Both the position numbers and the translations under genes were made by a program. From Phycisphaerae bacterium (GTDB lineage Bacteria > Planctomycetota > Phycisphaerae > UBA1845), in NCBI GenBank assembly GCA_029260195.1, contig JAJDDS010000077.1, forward strand, positions 1-6,253: 6,253 nt of DNA, written 5' to 3'. A model generated the notes under the pieces. It did not search any database. It saw nothing but the letters and a program-made list of their open reading frames with translations, and was not told the origin of the DNA. Below are positions 4,043-6,253 of the stretch, in pieces. Position 1 is the first letter of the stretch. Each line of letters begins with the position of its first letter.

Positions 4043-6253
4043 ATGTCAATCGAACGAGCACTCTTGGCGCGGGCAGGATCGTACATGCTGGCCGCAAAGG
4101 CCCGGGCCGTCGTCCGCCATGAAGCCGGCAAGGGCTGCCGACCCGTAATATCACGCGAGCCGGTCGCCCTCGAACCGTTCTTTCAGCCCATCCACGACGT
4201 AAGGGCCCTGGCCGCGGGTGAAGCCGCAAGTGATGCGGTGGCCGAGACGCCCGAACCCCCCGAGCGCCTAGTGCGCCTGCGCGGTTGGATCCCCTCAGAC
4301 TACGACGCGGACTGGAAACGCAGCGAGCGGTTCCTGAAGCAGCTCGCCGGCGTTACCTACCGGATCGGGTTCGAGGTGGCGGGCAACGCGGAGAGCGTTG
4401 GGCTGACGCTGCTGTGTCACCAACGTGATCTCCCAGTGATTGCCGCCGCCTTCTACGGGGAGTTCGCTCGGTGCGAGCTTACGCGGGAACAGCAGAGTCC
4501 ACTGGGCGTAATACCACCAGCCGTCTGGGGGGACGCCGTCTACGCAGATTACCTTCCTCCGCCACCGTATTCGCATTTATGGACGCGGCCGGACGAGCTC
4601 CACGTCACGCCGCTCGAGCCGTTGATGATGGCCATGGCACAGGTCCCTCCGCAGGCCGTGGGCATCTGCCAGGTGTTGTTCCAGCCGGTGCCGCCGGAGC
4701 ACGACTGGCATCACAACGTCGAGGTTCTGCTCGATCTCGAGTTCATGGTGAAGGCGTTTGACGGCTCGTGGCTGCCTCAACGATACCCGCACGAGGGCCC
4801 GTCCGGGGACCGCAAGCAGATGGCCTGGGAAGTGGAGAGCAAGGCCCACAGCGACAAACCGCTATTTGCCGCGGCCCTGCGAACCGCCGTCGTCGGAGCG
4901 GGCGATCGCGGGCTGGCGCTGCTGCGCTCGTTATCGACGTTCACGCATCTCTTTCAACACGGCGGGCGGCCGCTGGACCGGCTGACCGAGAGCCACTACG
5001 CGGCACTGTTTAGCGGCGAACGGATCGGGCCCATGTTCACCCAGGGTTGGACCTATCGCCCGGGCTTCCTGGTCAATTCCTGGGAGCTTGCCGGACTGGT
5101 TCATCTCCCCCCGGCCGGCATCCTGGAACACCGGCCAATCTTGCTGGAGACGCTGGATACGCTTCCGAGTCCGAGTGAGAGGTTGGCCGCGGGAACGAAG
5201 GTGGGCGTGCGCCGCCATGCGGGTCGGGAAAACCCGATCCATATCCCTGACAGCGAGCGGAAATGCCACACGCACGTGCTCGGACGGCCGGGCACCGGTA
5301 AATCCGTCCTGCTGGAACACATGATCCTGCAGGACATCGCCAGGGGCGACGGCGTGGTGGTCATCGATCCCCATGGAGACCTCGTCGACTCGCTGTTGGA
5401 CCTGTTGCCGGAGTCCGCCATCGACCGAACTATCTACTTTGATCCCGGGGACCCGGAGTGGGTGCCGATCTGGAACCCCCTACAGCGGATTCCGGGGCAG
5501 GACATGGGGCGCACCGCCGACGATCTGGTCGACGCCTTCAAGAGCTTCGTTACCGGCTGGGGGCACCGGCTGGAGCGGTTCTTTCGCGAGTCCTTCTTCG
5601 CGCTGCTGCATCTGCCGGGCAGCACGCTGCTGGATGTGTCTTGCGTACTGAGCGCCAAGTCCCCGGAAGGTGAACGGCTACGGGAGCAGATCCTGGAAGT
5701 TGTGGAGGGCGAGGAACCGCGGCAGTTCTGGCAGCACGAGTTCGAGCAGTACCGCAAGGACGACCTTGGCCCTCCCAAGAACAAGCTCAGCAAACTCCTG
5801 GTGGGCGAGACGTTCCCCTTGATGTTCTCCCAGCCGGACAGCGCGCTGAACTTCAGGCAGATCCTGGACGACGGCATGATTCTGCTGGTCAACCTCTCGA
5901 CGATCGGTCCGGACAATCGGGGAGTCCTGGGCTGCCTGATGCTCTCGCAGATCTACCTCACCGCGCTGAGCCGAGCCAATACGCCCGCGGGCCAGCGCCG
6001 ACAATCCCACCTATTTTGCGACGAGGCACACAAGTTCCTGACCAACGCCCTCGAAGATCTGGTCGCCGAGACGCGTAAGTTTGGGGTCAGTCTGACGCTC
6101 GCCCACCAGTACACCAGCCAGTTCAAAGAACGAAGGGCTGACGCCCTGTCTTCCACGGGCTCCACGATCATCTTTAACGTCAACCGCAAAGACGCCGGCC
6201 AACTCACCAAGGATCTGCGCGGGCTGGTCACCGCCGACGACCTGATCAACCTC
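4043..6253 (+). CDS. VirD4/TraG/HerA-like DNA-transfer ATPase, 3' end cut by the window
   Basis: The frame is open from 4043 to the right edge (737 residues, no stop), so the C-terminus is missing. Residues about 75-330 form an N-terminal region with a GFEVAGNAESVGL segment, resembling the non-motor domain that precedes the ATPase in 'type IV secretory system conjugative DNA transfer' proteins of many bacteria. The motor follows: Walker A GRPGTGKS (Lys420), the DPHGDL strand (Asp442), a YFDPGDP..VP.WNPL segment, Walker B LFCDEAH (Asp660-Glu661), a likely arginine in ETRKFG, and LAHQYTSQF at about 686-694. This is the RecA/HerA-FtsK class that moves DNA or substrate through a hexameric ring. 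No N-terminal membrane helices are apparent, unlike classical VirD4/TraG coupling proteins, so it may be soluble. No relaxase or other transfer gene is in view. It may belong to a conjugative element or serve the neighbouring protease system; the 101-nt gap leaves open whether it is co-transcribed. Family call is strong, role uncertain. Confidence 0.9.
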   Translation, partial: MSIERALLARAGSYMLAAKARAVVRHEAGKGCRPVISREPVALEPFFQPIHDVRALAAGEAASDAVAETPEPPERLVRLRGWIPSDYDADWKRSERFLKQLAGVTYRIGFEVAGNAESVGLTLLCHQRDLPVIAAAFYGEFARCELTREQQSPLGVIPPAVWGDAVYADYLPPPPYSHLWTRPDELHVTPLEPLMMAMAQVPPQAVGICQVLFQPVPPEHDWHHNVEVLLDLEFMVKAFDGSWLPQRYPHEGPSGDRKQMAWEVESKAHSDKPLFAAALRTAVVGAGDRGLALLRSLSTFTHLFQHGGRPLDRLTESHYAALFSGERIGPMFTQGWTYRPGFLVNSWELAGLVHLPPAGILEHRPILLETLDTLPSPSERLAAGTKVGVRRHAGRENPIHIPDSERKCHTHVLGRPGTGKSVLLEHMILQDIARGDGVVVIDPHGDLVDSLLDLLPESAIDRTIYFDPGDPEWVPIWNPLQRIPGQDMGRTADDLVDAFKSFVTGWGHRLERFFRESFFALLHLPGSTLLDVSCVLSAKSPEGERLREQILEVVEGEEPRQFWQHEFEQYRKDDLGPPKNKLSKLLVGETFPLMFSQPDSALNFRQILDDGMILLVNLSTIGPDNRGVLGCLMLSQIYLTALSRANTPAGQRRQSHLFCDEAHKFLTNALEDLVAETRKFGVSLTLAHQYTSQFKERRADALSSTGSTIIFNVNRKDAGQLTKDLRGLVTADDLINL

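Noticed and set aside
3957..4229. Minus-strand open frame covering the intergenic gap and the start of the ATPase gene
   Set aside because: It has a proline/arginine-rich composition and no homology that I recognise, and the + strand has a good ribosome binding site and start here.
5434..5916. Minus-strand open frame of about 160 codons
   Set aside because: It lies opposite the ATPase motor domain, whose Walker and DPHGDL motifs are certain, and its product is serine/arginine-rich without motifs.

Overview
The window is a compact, high-GC (roughly 60-65% by eye) bacterial segment in which every supportable gene lies on the + strand. I see no rRNA, tRNA, CRISPR array, insertion sequence or integrase. 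The taxon cannot be fixed from the sequence alone. The gene style (GTG starts, short intergenic gaps, proteins resembling uncharacterised planctomycete families as I remember them) makes Planctomycetota or another high-GC environmental phylum my best but weak guess.

Left block (1-3941) is one tightly packed run of five genes. It holds a small helix-turn-helix protein (open at the left edge), a 231-aa protein of unknown function with a helical N-terminal part and a probably beta-rich C-terminal part, and a ~560-aa protein. The ~560-aa protein begins with a Lon-type (S16) Ser/Lys protease domain lacking the AAA+ motor and ends in a ~190-aa helical module. Two short genes of 193 and 192 aa follow, each consisting of almost nothing but that same module. 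The junctions are an ATGA overlap, a 12-nt gap (no gap if the upstream GTG start is used), a 13-nt gap whose ribosome binding site overlaps the previous stop codon, and a 9-nt gap. This is the layout of a translationally coupled operon.

After a 101-nt gap (3942-4042) a large gene begins at 4043 and runs off the right edge. It is a VirD4/TraG/HerA-like P-loop ATPase of the type annotated as 'type IV secretory system conjugative DNA transfer family'. Walker A, the DPHGDL strand, Walker B (CDEAH) and the AHQ motif are all visible, and no N-terminal membrane anchor is evident.

My reading, which is inference, is that this is an accessory system combining a DNA-binding protein, a motor-less Lon-like peptidase, three paralogous copies of an unnamed module (one fused to the peptidase, two free) and a HerA/VirD4-type DNA-pumping ATPase. 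The logic resembles bacterial conflict systems, in which a shared adaptor-like module couples a protease to other components. A role in a mobile or conjugative element is the main alternative. The most solid new observations are the triplicated module and the intact Ser/Lys dyad in the peptidase.
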